From: a bacterium
GTDB taxonomy: Bacteria; Armatimonadota; Chthonomonadetes; Chthonomonadales; JAMCWF01
Length of the DNA: 53,904 nucleotides
NCBI GenBank assembly: GCA_021842405.1
Contig: JAKBZR010000010.1
Location: 1-53,904 of the forward strand
Direction of reading: 5' to 3'
Shown here: positions 26,792-35,220 of the stretch, in pieces
How the letters are laid out: every line of letters starts with the position of its first letter
How positions within the stretch are numbered: position 1 is the stretch's first letter
The notes under the pieces: generated by a model
Database searches by the model: none
Seen by the model: the letters and a program-made list of their open reading frames with translations, nothing else
What the model was told of the DNA's origin: nothing
Position numbers and translations under genes: made by a program

Positions 26792-28339
26792 TTAGACATG
26801 GGCGAGCGTTGAAGTGTGTGCGCTGGGCGTCACCCGATCCAATAGTTTGTTCAGCGCCTGCAGATAGGCCTTGGCGCTGGCCACAATAATATCCGAGTTG
26901 GCGGACCGGCCGTTATAGACGTCGTTGCCCTGCTGTATCCGGATCGTCACCTCGGCCAGCGCATCAATTCCTTCCGTCACCGCCTGAATCGAAAACTCGA
27001 TCAAATTGTTTTCCACATTGACGATTCGGTTGACCGCCCGATAAACGGCATCCACCGGACCGGTGCCGTGCGCCGAATCCACCAGAATCTGTCCGTCACT
27101 CTTCCGAAGCTGAACGGTGGCGGTTGGAATGTTGTGATCGCCGGCTACCGCCTGCACGTGCAGAAGCTCGTAGGTCTGCCTCACCGCTGAGGTTGCCTCC
27201 GCCACCAGCGCCTCGAGGTCTTCATCGTAGACCGTCTTTTTCTTATCGGCCAGCTCCAGGAACCGCTCGTAAACTTTCTCGAATTGATCCTCGGTAAACG
27301 AGTAGCCGAGCTCTTGCAGCCGGTGCCGAACCCCATGCCGTCCCGATCGCGCGGTTAAGATGATCTTGCTCTCCAGTATTCCCACCGATCTTGGATCAAT
27401 GATCTCGTAGGTGGAGCGCTCTTTCAACACCCCGTCTTGATGGATACCGGAAGAGTGGGCGAAGGCGTTGGCGCCCACGATCGCCTTGTTCGGTTGAACC
27501 AGCAGTCCGGTCATGCTGGAGACCATTCGGCTCGTCTTGTAGATCTCTTCGGTCACGATTCCGGTTTCGGTGGCAAATACGTCGTTGCGGACTTTCATCG
27601 CCATCACGACTTCTTCCAGGCTGGTGTTGCCGGCCCGCTCCCCAATTCCGTTCACGGTGCACTCCACCTGGCGCGCCCCGTTCATCACGCCGGCCAGCGA
27701 GTTGGCCACCGCCAGCCCAAGATCGTCATGGCAGTGAACCGAAACCACCGCTTGGCCGATATTGGGAACGTGCTCCATCACGTAGCGGATCCGATCACCG
27801 TACTCGCCCGGCGTCATGTACCCGGTCGTATCCGGTATATTGATGACCGTCGCTCCGGCCTTTATGACGGCCTCGATCACCCGGCATAGGTATTCCGGGT
27901 CGGCTCGCCCCGAATCTTCCAGAAAATACTCCACATCATCCACAAACCGCCGCGCGTACTTCACCGCCTCCACCCCGCGCTCCATAGCCTGCTCACGGGT
28001 CATTTTGAGCTTGTATTGTAGGTGGCTGTCGGAAACTCCCAGCCCGGTGTGAATCCGAGCGTGAGCCGCCCCCTTGAGCGCTTCGGCCGCCGCGTCAATG
28101 TCCTTCGTCACCGCCCGGGTCAACCCACAGACGGTCGCGTTCCTCACGACCTTGCAGACTTCCTGCACCGCTTGAAAATCGCCGGGCGAGCTGATCGGAA
28201 AGCCGGCCTCGATGATGTCAACGCCCAGACGCTCGAGCTGCCGGGCGATTTCCACCTTTTCGGCAACGTTCAGCGACGCCCCGGGCGACTGCTCCCCGTC
28301 TCGCAGCGTAGTATCAAAGATATAGATTCGAGTTGTCAC
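26792..28339 (-). CDS. leuA: 2-isopropylmalate synthase
   Basis: This enzyme condenses acetyl-CoA with 2-oxoisovalerate, the first committed step of leucine synthesis. The 515-aa form has the DRE-TIM start [17 protein letters not shown], the metal-binding [30 protein letters not shown], and a C-terminal leucine-binding regulatory domain (about residues 390-510, [19 protein letters not shown]). The start is GTG 28339 behind AAAGGGGA. No attenuator was recognised in the 107 bases before it. It is clearly distinct from CimA at 15514. Confidence 0.96.
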   Translation of the reverse strand: MTTRIYIFDTTLRDGEQSPGASLNVAEKVEIARQLERLGVDIIEAGFPISSPGDFQAVQEVCKVVRNATVCGLTRAVTKDIDAAAEALKGAAHARIHTGLGVSDSHLQYKLKMTREQAMERGVEAVKYARRFVDDVEYFLEDSGRADPEYLCRVIEAVIKAGATVINIPDTTGYMTPGEYGDRIRYVMEHVPNIGQAVVSVHCHDDLGLAVANSLAGVMNGARQVECTVNGIGERAGNTSLEEVVMAMKVRNDVFATETGIVTEEIYKTSRMVSSMTGLLVQPNKAIVGANAFAHSSGIHQDGVLKERSTYEIIDPRSVGILESKIILTARSGRHGVRHRLQELGYSFTEDQFEKVYERFLELADKKKTVYDEDLEALVAEATSAVRQTYELLHVQAVAGDHNIPTATVQLRKSDGQILVDSAHGTGPVDAVYRAVNRIVNVENNLIEFSIQAVTEGIDALAEVTIRIQQGNDVYNGRSANSDIIVASAKAYLQALNKLLDRVTPSAHTSTLAHV

Positions 28340-28446
28340 CTATTTCCCCTTTCACCCTCGGAGCGGGATCTCCGCCTCCAACGGTAGGTGCCATTGCGCT
28401 AATGCCGGATAAGCACCGCGCATATTGGATTACTTTTTGAACACTT

Positions 28447-29040
28447 CTATTTGCTGTATTCATTTGCATATTTTTGTTTCTTTGCTTTTACCGCCGGATA
28501 GGATAAAAATATGACGGGCTGTCCATGGCTTCGTTTGGGTTTCTGTTTTCTTTGTATGACCGTTATGATTGGAATATTGAAAGTAGTACGCTTTACTCTA
28601 AACCCTACGTGATACTCGTATCTATTACGACTGAGTATGCCTAGGGCGACGATTGTCACCCACAACGCTCCAGCGATTATCGCTTCATAAAATGCTGGAT
28701 CATGGTCACTGTTCGTCAGCCATGAGATCAATAGAAAGACAGGTAAAAGCGGGGTGCATAGCTTATGCGTAAAATGCAACGCATGTATCGCTTCGAGCAA
28801 TCCTGTCTTTTTCATAAATTTTAGTATTTTGACTTTTATATAGCATTTGTAAAACTGTGAGTTGAAAAATGCTTTAATACCATACCCGGCTTCGATGAGT
28901 ACAGCAATGCCACTGCCGATCGCTACCATCGCTGCGATTGACGCCCACTGATCGGCGGGAGAATCCGCATAACAGCACAATGTCAGACTTCCACAAAACA
29001 ACGCAACGGATGCAATTGTGATCCAGATATGTTTTTTCAT
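28447..29040 (-). CDS. Hypothetical membrane protein, four helices
   Basis: This 197-aa protein is not recognised. Four hydrophobic segments are visible: about residues 4-22 (IWITIASVALFCGSLTLCC), 32-54 (WASIAAMVAIGSGIAVLIEAGYG), 90-106 and 120-137. The C-terminal third is basic (KRKQKPKRSHG). The DNA is clearly more AT-rich than the flanking leu genes, suggesting recent acquisition. No good ribosome site is seen. Confidence 0.55.
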   Translation of the reverse strand: MKKHIWITIASVALFCGSLTLCCYADSPADQWASIAAMVAIGSGIAVLIEAGYGIKAFFNSQFYKCYIKVKILKFMKKTGLLEAIHALHFTHKLCTPLLPVFLLISWLTNSDHDPAFYEAIIAGALWVTIVALGILSRNRYEYHVGFRVKRTTFNIPIITVIQRKQKPKRSHGQPVIFLSYPAVKAKKQKYANEYSK

Positions 29041-29154
29041 TGACCTATGAAATAACGAATTTATTACGCTTTATGCATCTATTACCCTACGTTATAACGG
29101 TCTACATGTTGAGTTTGTCGGACAGGCTCATTTATTATTTTTGACGGGTATGTA

Positions 29155-29871
29155 TCATCCATGGATCCAATTATTCCAATTATCCAAACACAATTCAACT
29201 ACTTGCCCGTTCTTTGTGACGTAGGACGACCACTCTCCTTCATAATATGGTCTACCACTTAAGTAGTGGACATAGTGTGCTTTCCCAAAGTAAAAGAGAA
29301 TTTTATAATTTCCTAACCGCCCAATCTCCGAAGGCTTGCCAAGGGCAGAATAGATTGCTTTTTCTAATGTTCCCAATCTTATGTCAGACTCGGTGTGAAG
29401 CAAAGACCAATTTTGATTCACCTTTCTTCCACTATGTCGGCTGATTGCTGAAAGAATAACTAATTGTTCATTAGCCTCGACGCCAAGATATATTAACCTA
29501 ATCCCATTTTTATCTCGATAAAATCTGGCAACATAGGGAAATTTAGCTCCATAGGCGGGGTATCCCTGTTTTATATTGAGACTAAATTGGTTTGAAGCGA
29601 CATTTACCAGATTGCCCAACCGATGATCTACTCTACGTTTCATACCTACCTTTATAAGATACCGAGTCGGAATGAACTCAAACCAATTATCTTTTGGGTA
29701 CCAACGGGACTTGATATAAGCAAGAATAATCGCGTCGTGTTTTGGTGTAACAACACCCTGTTGGAAAGCGCCGGCTGTCTGTCCAAAAGTAACTACTACA
29801 CATACGACTAAAGCAATCCTCTTGATAGCAGAACCTAATCCCCCCACCAATCCAACTCGGTTTACATTCAT
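29155..29871 (-). CDS. Secreted hypothetical protein
   Basis: I start at ATG 29871 (MNVNRVGLVGGLGSAIKRIALVV), 7 bases after an AAAGG ribosome site, giving 238 aa; the track's 263-aa start adds an unlikely extension. A signal peptide is visible, with cleavage after about TAGAF. The rest is a globular domain rich in Tyr and Trp (KPSEIGRLGNYKILFYFGKAHYV), with no family I can name. Like the neighbouring membrane protein gene it is AT-rich and may have come by transfer. Confidence 0.6.
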   Translation of the reverse strand: MNVNRVGLVGGLGSAIKRIALVVCVVVTFGQTAGAFQQGVVTPKHDAIILAYIKSRWYPKDNWFEFIPTRYLIKVGMKRRVDHRLGNLVNVASNQFSLNIKQGYPAYGAKFPYVARFYRDKNGIRLIYLGVEANEQLVILSAISRHSGRKVNQNWSLLHTESDIRLGTLEKAIYSALGKPSEIGRLGNYKILFYFGKAHYVHYLSGRPYYEGEWSSYVTKNGQVVELCLDNWNNWIHG

Positions 29872-29979
29872 TGGACTACCTTTTGATTCCTTTTTCCCTG
29901 CAAAGGCCGACATATTACTGAGGGCGCCAAATAGTTTACATAACAATTATATTATACCGCTCGAAATAACATTGCGATA

Positions 29980-30315
29980 TCAATTATTTAATGTCCTCAT
30001 AAAACGATTTTGCTGATCCAGCGCCCTCCATTCGGCCTCCGTATAGACTTGTAAGTCCACCGGCACCGGAAAATCACCGGTCTCCCAACCGACAGCGCGT
30101 GTAATAAGCAGGCACTCTGACGACTCCACAATCACAATCAGATCAAGGTCGCTTCCCACACCCCAATCGCCGCGTGCATACGAGCCGAAAAATCCTATTC
30201 GTCGAATATCGGCTCGCTGTTCCAACACTTTCTCGCGCCAACGACAAAGCGCATGTTCAATCCGCTTCCGGTTGGGCCATTTTAGCACGAACGAATTCAA
30301 TGGTCTGACTGGCAT
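29980..30315 (-). CDS. MNT-type nucleotidyltransferase domain protein
   Basis: This 111-aa protein has the minimal nucleotidyltransferase signature IGFFGSYARGDWGVGSDLDLIVIVE, with G-S and D-x-D residues intact. Proteins of this size often pair with a HEPN partner in toxin-antitoxin modules, but no HEPN gene is adjacent. It ends 109 bases before the AT-rich secreted protein start and begins 36 bases after ilvC stops, so it may simply share the ilvC transcript. Confidence 0.8.
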   Translation of the reverse strand: MPVRPLNSFVLKWPNRKRIEHALCRWREKVLEQRADIRRIGFFGSYARGDWGVGSDLDLIVIVESSECLLITRAVGWETGDFPVPVDLQVYTEAEWRALDQQNRFMRTLNN

Positions 30316-30351
30316 ATAGAACCGCAGCCTCTATTTCAACACCGAGTCCTT

Positions 30352-31410
30352 TTACGCCGGTTTCTTCTGGGCGTCCTGCTTTTGGGTGTGCCCCGATTTG
30401 ACCTCATCCATAGTAACGGCCGGCTTGATCCAGGTCATCATCTTGCGCAGCTCTGCGCCCACCTTCTCGATCGGGTGCGCCCGCTCCTGCGCCTCGATCG
30501 CGCGAAATACCGGCCTATTCGCCTGATTCTCCAGTATCCACTCCTTCGCGAATGCGCCCGTCTGTATCTCCCGCAGCAATCCGCGCATCGTCTCCCGCAC
30601 GTGCTCGTCAATCACTCGCGGGCCGCGCGTCATATCGCCGTATTGCGCCGTGTCGGAAACCGAGTATCGCATGCCCGCAATGCCCGATTCGTAGATCAAA
30701 TCCACGATCAACTTCAGCTCATGCAGGCACTCAAAGTAGGCGATCTCGGGCTGGTATCCGGCCGCTACCAGCGTCTCAAATCCCGCCTTGACCAACGAGG
30801 TAGCGCCGCCGCACAGCACCGCCTGCTCGCCGAATAGGTCGGTCTCGGTCTCCTCTCGGAACGACGTTTCCAACACTCCGGCCCTGGTGCTGCCGATGCC
30901 CTTCGCATAGGCCAGCGCAATATCTTTCGCCCGACCGGTCGGATTTTGATGGATCGCGATCAAGCAAGGCACCCCCTGCCCCTCGGTAAAGACCCGCCTC
31001 ACCAGATGGCCGGGCGCCTTCGGCGCCACCATGAAGACATCCACATTCTCCGGTGGAACGATCTGCCCGAAGTGGATGTTGAAGCCGTGAGCAAATGCCA
31101 GCGCGCTGCCCGGCTTTAAATTCGGTTGAATGAACTCTTTATAAACCGAAGCCTGATATTCATCGTTGATGAGGATCATCGTGATATCGGATTCGTGAAC
31201 CGCCGCCCCTACCGACAGCACCCGTAGGCCGGCCCGCTCGGCCCGCTCCCACGATTTGCCGGGTCTCAGTCCGATTCGAACATCCACGCCGCTGTCCTTT
31301 AGGTTCAGAGCGTGTGCGTGCCCCTGGCTGCCGTAACCGATGATTGCGATTTTTTTCCCCGAAAGCACATCCAGATCGGCGTCGCTGTCGTAATAGATGT
31401 TAACTGGCAT
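30352..31410 (-). CDS. ilvC: Ketol-acid reductoisomerase (class I)
   Basis: This NADPH-linked enzyme converts acetolactate or acetohydroxybutyrate to the dihydroxy acids. The 352-aa short form is complete, with [21 protein letters not shown] for dinucleotide binding, the catalytic DEYQ and [13 protein letters not shown]-like [14 protein letters not shown], and a C-terminal knotted domain ending in an extra basic tail ([13 protein letters not shown]). The start has a near-perfect AAAGGAG ribosome site 7 bases upstream. It is only 37 bases after the PfkB gene and may be read from the sugar-phosphate operon. Confidence 0.96.
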   Translation of the reverse strand: MPVNIYYDSDADLDVLSGKKIAIIGYGSQGHAHALNLKDSGVDVRIGLRPGKSWERAERAGLRVLSVGAAVHESDITMILINDEYQASVYKEFIQPNLKPGSALAFAHGFNIHFGQIVPPENVDVFMVAPKAPGHLVRRVFTEGQGVPCLIAIHQNPTGRAKDIALAYAKGIGSTRAGVLETSFREETETDLFGEQAVLCGGATSLVKAGFETLVAAGYQPEIAYFECLHELKLIVDLIYESGIAGMRYSVSDTAQYGDMTRGPRVIDEHVRETMRGLLREIQTGAFAKEWILENQANRPVFRAIEAQERAHPIEKVGAELRKMMTWIKPAVTMDEVKSGHTQKQDAQKKPA

Positions 31411-31447
31411 TTATATCTCCTTTGTTGATCCATTTCGTGTATTTTTT

Positions 31448-32527
31448 TCAAAATTTCATCCCACTGCAGAACTCATAGCTCTCGATGATCTCGCCCGCGT
31501 CGGCGGTACCGGTCGTGCCGAGCTTTCGGATGGTAATCGAAGCAGCCAGGTTGGCGATCGCCGCCGCCTCTTCCGGCGTCGCACCGGCGCATAACGCCGC
31601 AATCAAGCCCGCCCCCGCGCTGTCACCGGCGCCCACAATGTCAATCGGGCCGCTCACCGGAACCGCCGGCACCCGTATTGTTGAATCGCCTCCGATCACC
31701 AGCATGCCCTCCGAACCGAGCGTTAAAAAAACCCGACCTTCCACTTGCTCGGAGAGCGCTTTCCCGCACCGAGCCGCCTGCTCATCGTTATGCGCATTTG
31801 ACTTTGCGAACTTGTAACTCATTGCCTTCGCAGCTTCTTGCTGATTTGGCTTTACGTTCATATAGCGAAACTCTCCGACCCGCATACGGGAGTCGGCCAG
31901 AAATATCTTATCCGCATGCTCTTTCGCGCAACGGCTCAACTCATCGCGAATCTTATCGCTCACCGCACCGTGGTTTCGCTCTTGAACCTGATCCCCAATA
32001 ATGATACCGTCTACCATCGCCACAATCTCGCAGATCGCCTGAATAATTCGCTCTTCCACTTCTCGATTCAAAGGACACCAATTCTTCCGATCCAGCCGGT
32101 TCATTTCGGTCTCGGCGCCGTCCGCGCCGATGCGCATCGGTTTCATATAGGTCGGCGTATGAACCGCACCGATTGTAATCAACCGCTCATCGCTGACCCC
32201 CAACCGCCTCAAGCCCTGCCGAAGCTCGTATCCCTCCCCGTCATCACCACAAAAGCCAACCGCATGCACGGCGCCAACGCCCATCGCAATGAGATTGGCT
32301 GCCACCGTTCCGGCCGCGCCAGGACTGTGGCGGGTCTCCACCACCTGGTAGGCTTCCAACCCGGTCTCCAGCGAAGCCTCACTGCGGGATGGATCAATCA
32401 CCAGATACTTGTCCAGGAAAAAATCACCCACAATCGCGATTTTAACCTGGCGCATTCGGCCTAGGATTTCGTACAGTCTCTCCTCAGTGATGAGCTCTTG
32501 AATCCGCGATGTCTGTCGGACGTTCAT
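31448..32527 (-). CDS. PfkB-family sugar kinase, HldE/RfaE kinase-domain type
   Basis: This 359-aa ribokinase-superfamily protein most resembles the kinase domain of D-glycero-beta-D-manno-heptose-7-phosphate kinase (KIAIVGDFFLDKYLVIDPSRSE start, ETRHSPGAAGTVAANLIAMG). The catalytic anion-hole motif is DIVGAGDSAGAGLI near residue 300. No nucleotidyltransferase domain is fused. Its start overlaps the end of the DHS-like gene by four bases, so it is translationally coupled. With a GmhA-like isomerase and HAD phosphatase in the same operon, a heptose-type substrate is plausible; other sugar phosphates cannot be excluded. Confidence 0.85.
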   Translation of the reverse strand: MNVRQTSRIQELITEERLYEILGRMRQVKIAIVGDFFLDKYLVIDPSRSEASLETGLEAYQVVETRHSPGAAGTVAANLIAMGVGAVHAVGFCGDDGEGYELRQGLRRLGVSDERLITIGAVHTPTYMKPMRIGADGAETEMNRLDRKNWCPLNREVEERIIQAICEIVAMVDGIIIGDQVQERNHGAVSDKIRDELSRCAKEHADKIFLADSRMRVGEFRYMNVKPNQQEAAKAMSYKFAKSNAHNDEQAARCGKALSEQVEGRVFLTLGSEGMLVIGGDSTIRVPAVPVSGPIDIVGAGDSAGAGLIAALCAGATPEEAAAIANLAASITIRKLGTTGTADAGEIIESYEFCSGMKF

Positions 32528-33519
32528 CGAGTGGCGCTCGGACTTTCCGCCGTTATGTTCTCTCGCTCCAATAACAAGCGGCGCAAATGCGGAATGCTTT
32601 CCCGGTGATCGGCCCGGATGTAAAAGCTTTCGCCGCCGTCGCTGACGGTCCGCACCAAAATCGTTTTGAATGGCCGGTAGTAGTAGCGCGGATCCGATTT
32701 TGGCGCCTCTGAATGGAGATCCTCACCTAGCTCAATCAGGTCAAAAACCACCGTCGTGAAGTGGGCGATGGTCTCACCTTTACGCTGCGCTACGTTTCGC
32801 GCCATCGCGAGCGCTTTCAAATAGACCTCCGGTCCCATCACCGACGTGCCGACATTCAGCATTACGCCGCCCTCCAAGCGGCTCACCGATTCAGTGAAGA
32901 TAAGAAAGTCCTCGTAGGTCGCCTTGCCCACCGCCGCTCCGTCAAAATTTGGATGCTCATGCGTAATATCCTGACCGATTGCGATATGACAGGTGACCGG
33001 TATGCCCAGTCTCCATCCCGCCGCCAGGATGCTGATATCCACATGGGGGGGCCGGGTTTCGGACAAATAGCGTCCCATTGCCTCACCCACGCCTTCACCG
33101 CGGACGGCGCCTTCGCGAATGATGTCGTTGATCTCCCCTGTCTCACGCCATAAACCGAACTCGCCGTTGCGAATGTATCGAGCCACGCTCTCGGTGGATG
33201 CGCCGATCAGTGCGAGCTCGTAATCGTGAATGACGCCCGCCCCATTGAGCGCCACGTGCGTGAGGTAGCCTCGCTCCATCAAGTCTATCACGAAACGGCT
33301 CATCCCTACCTTGATGACATGAGCGCCCATGATCAATATCACCGCGCTCCCACTATCTTTGGCGGCTGCCATTCGCGCGGCCAGGATGGCAAGCCGCTCA
33401 TCCGGCATCTCCCCTAATTCCATATCTAACGGCAGCACATCGGCGAGGATCATGTCATGCCGACGCTCCGAAAGCGGTTTTATATGAAGCTTACTCCGAT
33501 CAAAACGGGTATAACGCAA
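32524..33519 (-). CDS. Deoxyhypusine-synthase-like fold protein of unknown function
   Basis: This 331-aa protein has a Rossmann-like core reminiscent of deoxyhypusine synthase (VILIMGAHVIKVGMSRFVIDLM, THVALNGAGVIHDYELALIGAS, GIPVTCHIAIGQD). The segment corresponding to the catalytic lysine region of true DHS reads EGGVMLNVGTS, with no Lys where DHS has one, so deoxyhypusine synthesis is unlikely and eIF5A is absent from bacteria anyway. NAD binding is possible. It is sandwiched between the HAD phosphatase (4-base gap) and PfkB kinase (4-base overlap), so it presumably acts on the same sugar phosphate. Function not known. Confidence 0.65.
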   Translation of the reverse strand: MRYTRFDRSKLHIKPLSERRHDMILADVLPLDMELGEMPDERLAILAARMAAAKDSGSAVILIMGAHVIKVGMSRFVIDLMERGYLTHVALNGAGVIHDYELALIGASTESVARYIRNGEFGLWRETGEINDIIREGAVRGEGVGEAMGRYLSETRPPHVDISILAAGWRLGIPVTCHIAIGQDITHEHPNFDGAAVGKATYEDFLIFTESVSRLEGGVMLNVGTSVMGPEVYLKALAMARNVAQRKGETIAHFTTVVFDLIELGEDLHSEAPKSDPRYYYRPFKTILVRTVSDGGESFYIRADHRESIPHLRRLLLERENITAESPSATR

Positions 33520-33523
33520 AATG

Positions 33524-34354
33524 CTAGCCCCTCTCGTCGAATAAAAATGACAGCAGCCCCTCGGATTCCCGATAATCCGGAATGATCAGATCGGCGCCGG
33601 CTCGCTCCAAGCGCTGGCATTTCCAATCATCCCATCCCTTGCGCTCCGATTCGTTGGATGCCACCCCAATGGCCACCCCGCCCGCTTTCTTCACCTCTTC
33701 GATCTCCACGAATCCATCGCCGAACCCTAAAAGCTCCGAGCCGTCCAGCCGGTTCTCTTCCAGAATCATCCGGATGACCTGATCCTTGTCAAAATCGAGC
33801 TGCCCCTCCCGGGCGCCGTAAATTCCCTCAAAATATTCGCTGATGCCCAGCGCCGCCGCCTCGTCTTGAACCGGCAGCTCATCGGTGCCGCTGGCCAGAT
33901 AAAGCCGCACGCCCCGCTGTCGCAGTCCCTTCAGTAGGTTGATCGAGCCGGGCACCATCATATCTTCCGGCGATATACTGCCCTCGTTCAGACCTGCCAC
34001 ACGGCCCGCGATACGATCCCAGAGCAGCTTGATGTATCGGTGCTTGTACTCGATCGGATCGAGCGGGATCGCTCCCCGCTTTCTGATCTGGTCCGCCAGC
34101 TCTTTCATCTGGTAGATGGTCTGCTTGCCGGTCAGCCGGTAAACCGATTCACGAACTGAGACCGCCAGTTTGTCAACGTCTTCATTTGGGTTGACCGACC
34201 GCAGCTCTTCAACCATCATCGGGACCATCACATCCATCCATCCCTGCCGGATTAACGAGAGCGTTCCATCAAAATCAAATAGCGCGGTCTTAATTTTTCT
34301 TCGGGAAAAGCCCGGATTTATTATCTTTATAAATGAAATCGGCTGGTTGCTCAT
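33524..34354 (-). CDS. HAD-superfamily hydrolase
   Basis: This 276-aa haloacid dehalogenase-like phosphatase has motif I FDFDGTLSLIRQGW near residue 27, motif II LASGTDELP, and motif IV FGDGFVEIEE; a cap region lies between motifs I and II. The substrate is unknown. It starts inside the end of the SIS gene (4-base overlap) and is followed by the DHS-like gene. In context it could be the phosphatase step of a heptose-type pathway, similar in role to GmhB but of different sequence type. Confidence 0.88.
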   Translation of the reverse strand: MSNQPISFIKIINPGFSRRKIKTALFDFDGTLSLIRQGWMDVMVPMMVEELRSVNPNEDVDKLAVSVRESVYRLTGKQTIYQMKELADQIRKRGAIPLDPIEYKHRYIKLLWDRIAGRVAGLNEGSISPEDMMVPGSINLLKGLRQRGVRLYLASGTDELPVQDEAAALGISEYFEGIYGAREGQLDFDKDQVIRMILEENRLDGSELLGFGDGFVEIEEVKKAGGVAIGVASNESERKGWDDWKCQRLERAGADLIIPDYRESEGLLSFLFDERG

Positions 34355-34911
34355 TGGGCCAATCGCTGGCGAAGCTGGACAAAAACGATGTGGAGCACCA
34401 CCATGTGGACATCTTCGATTTGCTGCATGCTCTCACTCGAAACCACAAAACTTTTTTGCACGATTGACGCCAGCTTCCCTCCTTTATATCCGCACATTCC
34501 ATACGTGATCGCACCAATCCGGTTCGCCGCCTCAATTCCATTCAGCACGTTGGCGGAGTTGCCGCTTCCGCTAATCCCAATCACCACATCACCCGGCTCC
34601 GCCCAAGCCTCCACCTGAGGGGTAAAGATGTTGTTGTAATCGGTGTCATTCGCCCACGCCATGAGTAGAGGTGTATTATCGGACAGGCAGGCTGCCTTCA
34701 AGGCTCGCCCGCTCTCCAGCGCGATGCACTTTTGCAAATCATTCACGATGTGGGAAGCGCTCGCTGAGCTTCCGCCGTTGCCCATCAATAGAACCCGCTT
34801 GCCATCGCGCCAGCACCCCTCCAGATCATCCACCAGCGATTGGATAAACGTCTCCGGAATTTCATTGAGCAGTTTTTGTAATTGATCGAGATACTCCCTA
34901 ACGGATATCAC
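34351..34911 (-). CDS. SIS-domain sugar isomerase, GmhA-like
   Basis: This 186-aa protein has the phosphosugar isomerase fold of sedoheptulose-7-phosphate isomerases: LLMGNGGSSASASHIVNDL near the N-terminus, VVIGISGSGNSANVLNGIEAA in the middle and IEDVHMVVLHIVFVQL at the end. The GTG start at 34911 follows AAGGAGG. It is first in a four-gene coupled operon (isomerase, HAD, DHS-like, PfkB). It may produce D-glycero-D-manno-heptose 7-phosphate or a related aldose phosphate; no HldE nucleotidyltransferase or epimerase is in the window. Confidence 0.87.
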   Translation of the reverse strand: MISVREYLDQLQKLLNEIPETFIQSLVDDLEGCWRDGKRVLLMGNGGSSASASHIVNDLQKCIALESGRALKAACLSDNTPLLMAWANDTDYNNIFTPQVEAWAEPGDVVIGISGSGNSANVLNGIEAANRIGAITYGMCGYKGGKLASIVQKSFVVSSESMQQIEDVHMVVLHIVFVQLRQRLAQ

Positions 34912-34939
34912 TTTTCCTCCTTTTGAATACGTGCATGTT

Positions 34940-34988
34940 ATTACTTGGCAATGTTATAGCGTAATTCTCCTAACCTCACCGCTTCTGC
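34940..34988. repeat. Dispersed repeat GGCAATGTTATAGCG, copy 2
   Basis: TTACTTGGCAATGTTATAGCG and CCTAACCTCACCGCTTCTGCC match the unit at 12870-12919 apart from a variable middle and small changes. Confidence 0.65.
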
Positions 34989-35017
34989 CTGTCGGCGCCG
35001 CCCACAACGCACCAATC

Positions 35018-35067
35018 CCCTAAACCCTAAACCTAAACCCTAAAGGTTTTTAAAACCTTTAGGGTTT
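35018..35067. repeat. CCCTAAA heptamer run and 33-base palindrome
   Basis: CCCTAAA occurs at 35018, 35025 and 35038, with a degenerate CCTAAA at 35032. The last repeat is the left part of a palindrome with 16-base perfect arms (35035-35050 and 35052-35067, AAACCCTAAAGGTTTT type) around one base. On the minus strand no T-tract follows, so it is not a classical terminator, though a hairpin could still end the ilvBH-methyltransferase transcript. Confidence 0.75.
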
Positions 35068-35220
35068 CACCCCAATGTACGTGGGGGAGGCCCCGCCGAA
35101 CTGACCTTCCTCGTAATTAAAACCTGCACCCCTAGCTCCTGCCGGTTGACTTCACTGCAGGGCCGGTATAAGCAGAGCTTATGCGTTATTATATTGCCGA
35201 ATTAATATAATGGAACCGAT

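Larger units (their letters stand above)
34912..35220. other. Spacer upstream of the sugar-phosphate operon
   Basis: There is no gene in this stretch. It carries the GGCAATGTTATAGCG repeat (about 34940-34988), four near-tandem CCCTAAA heptamers leading into a 33-base palindrome (35035-35067), and some AT-rich sequence near 35190-35220. It separates the methyltransferase end from the isomerase start, so it should contain both a transcript end and the operon promoter, neither of which I can place. Confidence 0.65.

Noticed and set aside
35018-35044. Telomere or eukaryotic contamination
   Set aside because: Only four heptamers occur, embedded between typical bacterial operons; the likeness to telomere repeats is probably chance.
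35035-35067. Classical intrinsic terminator at the 33-base palindrome
   Set aside because: The stem is perfect but no run of T follows on either strand, so only a non-canonical terminator could be proposed.
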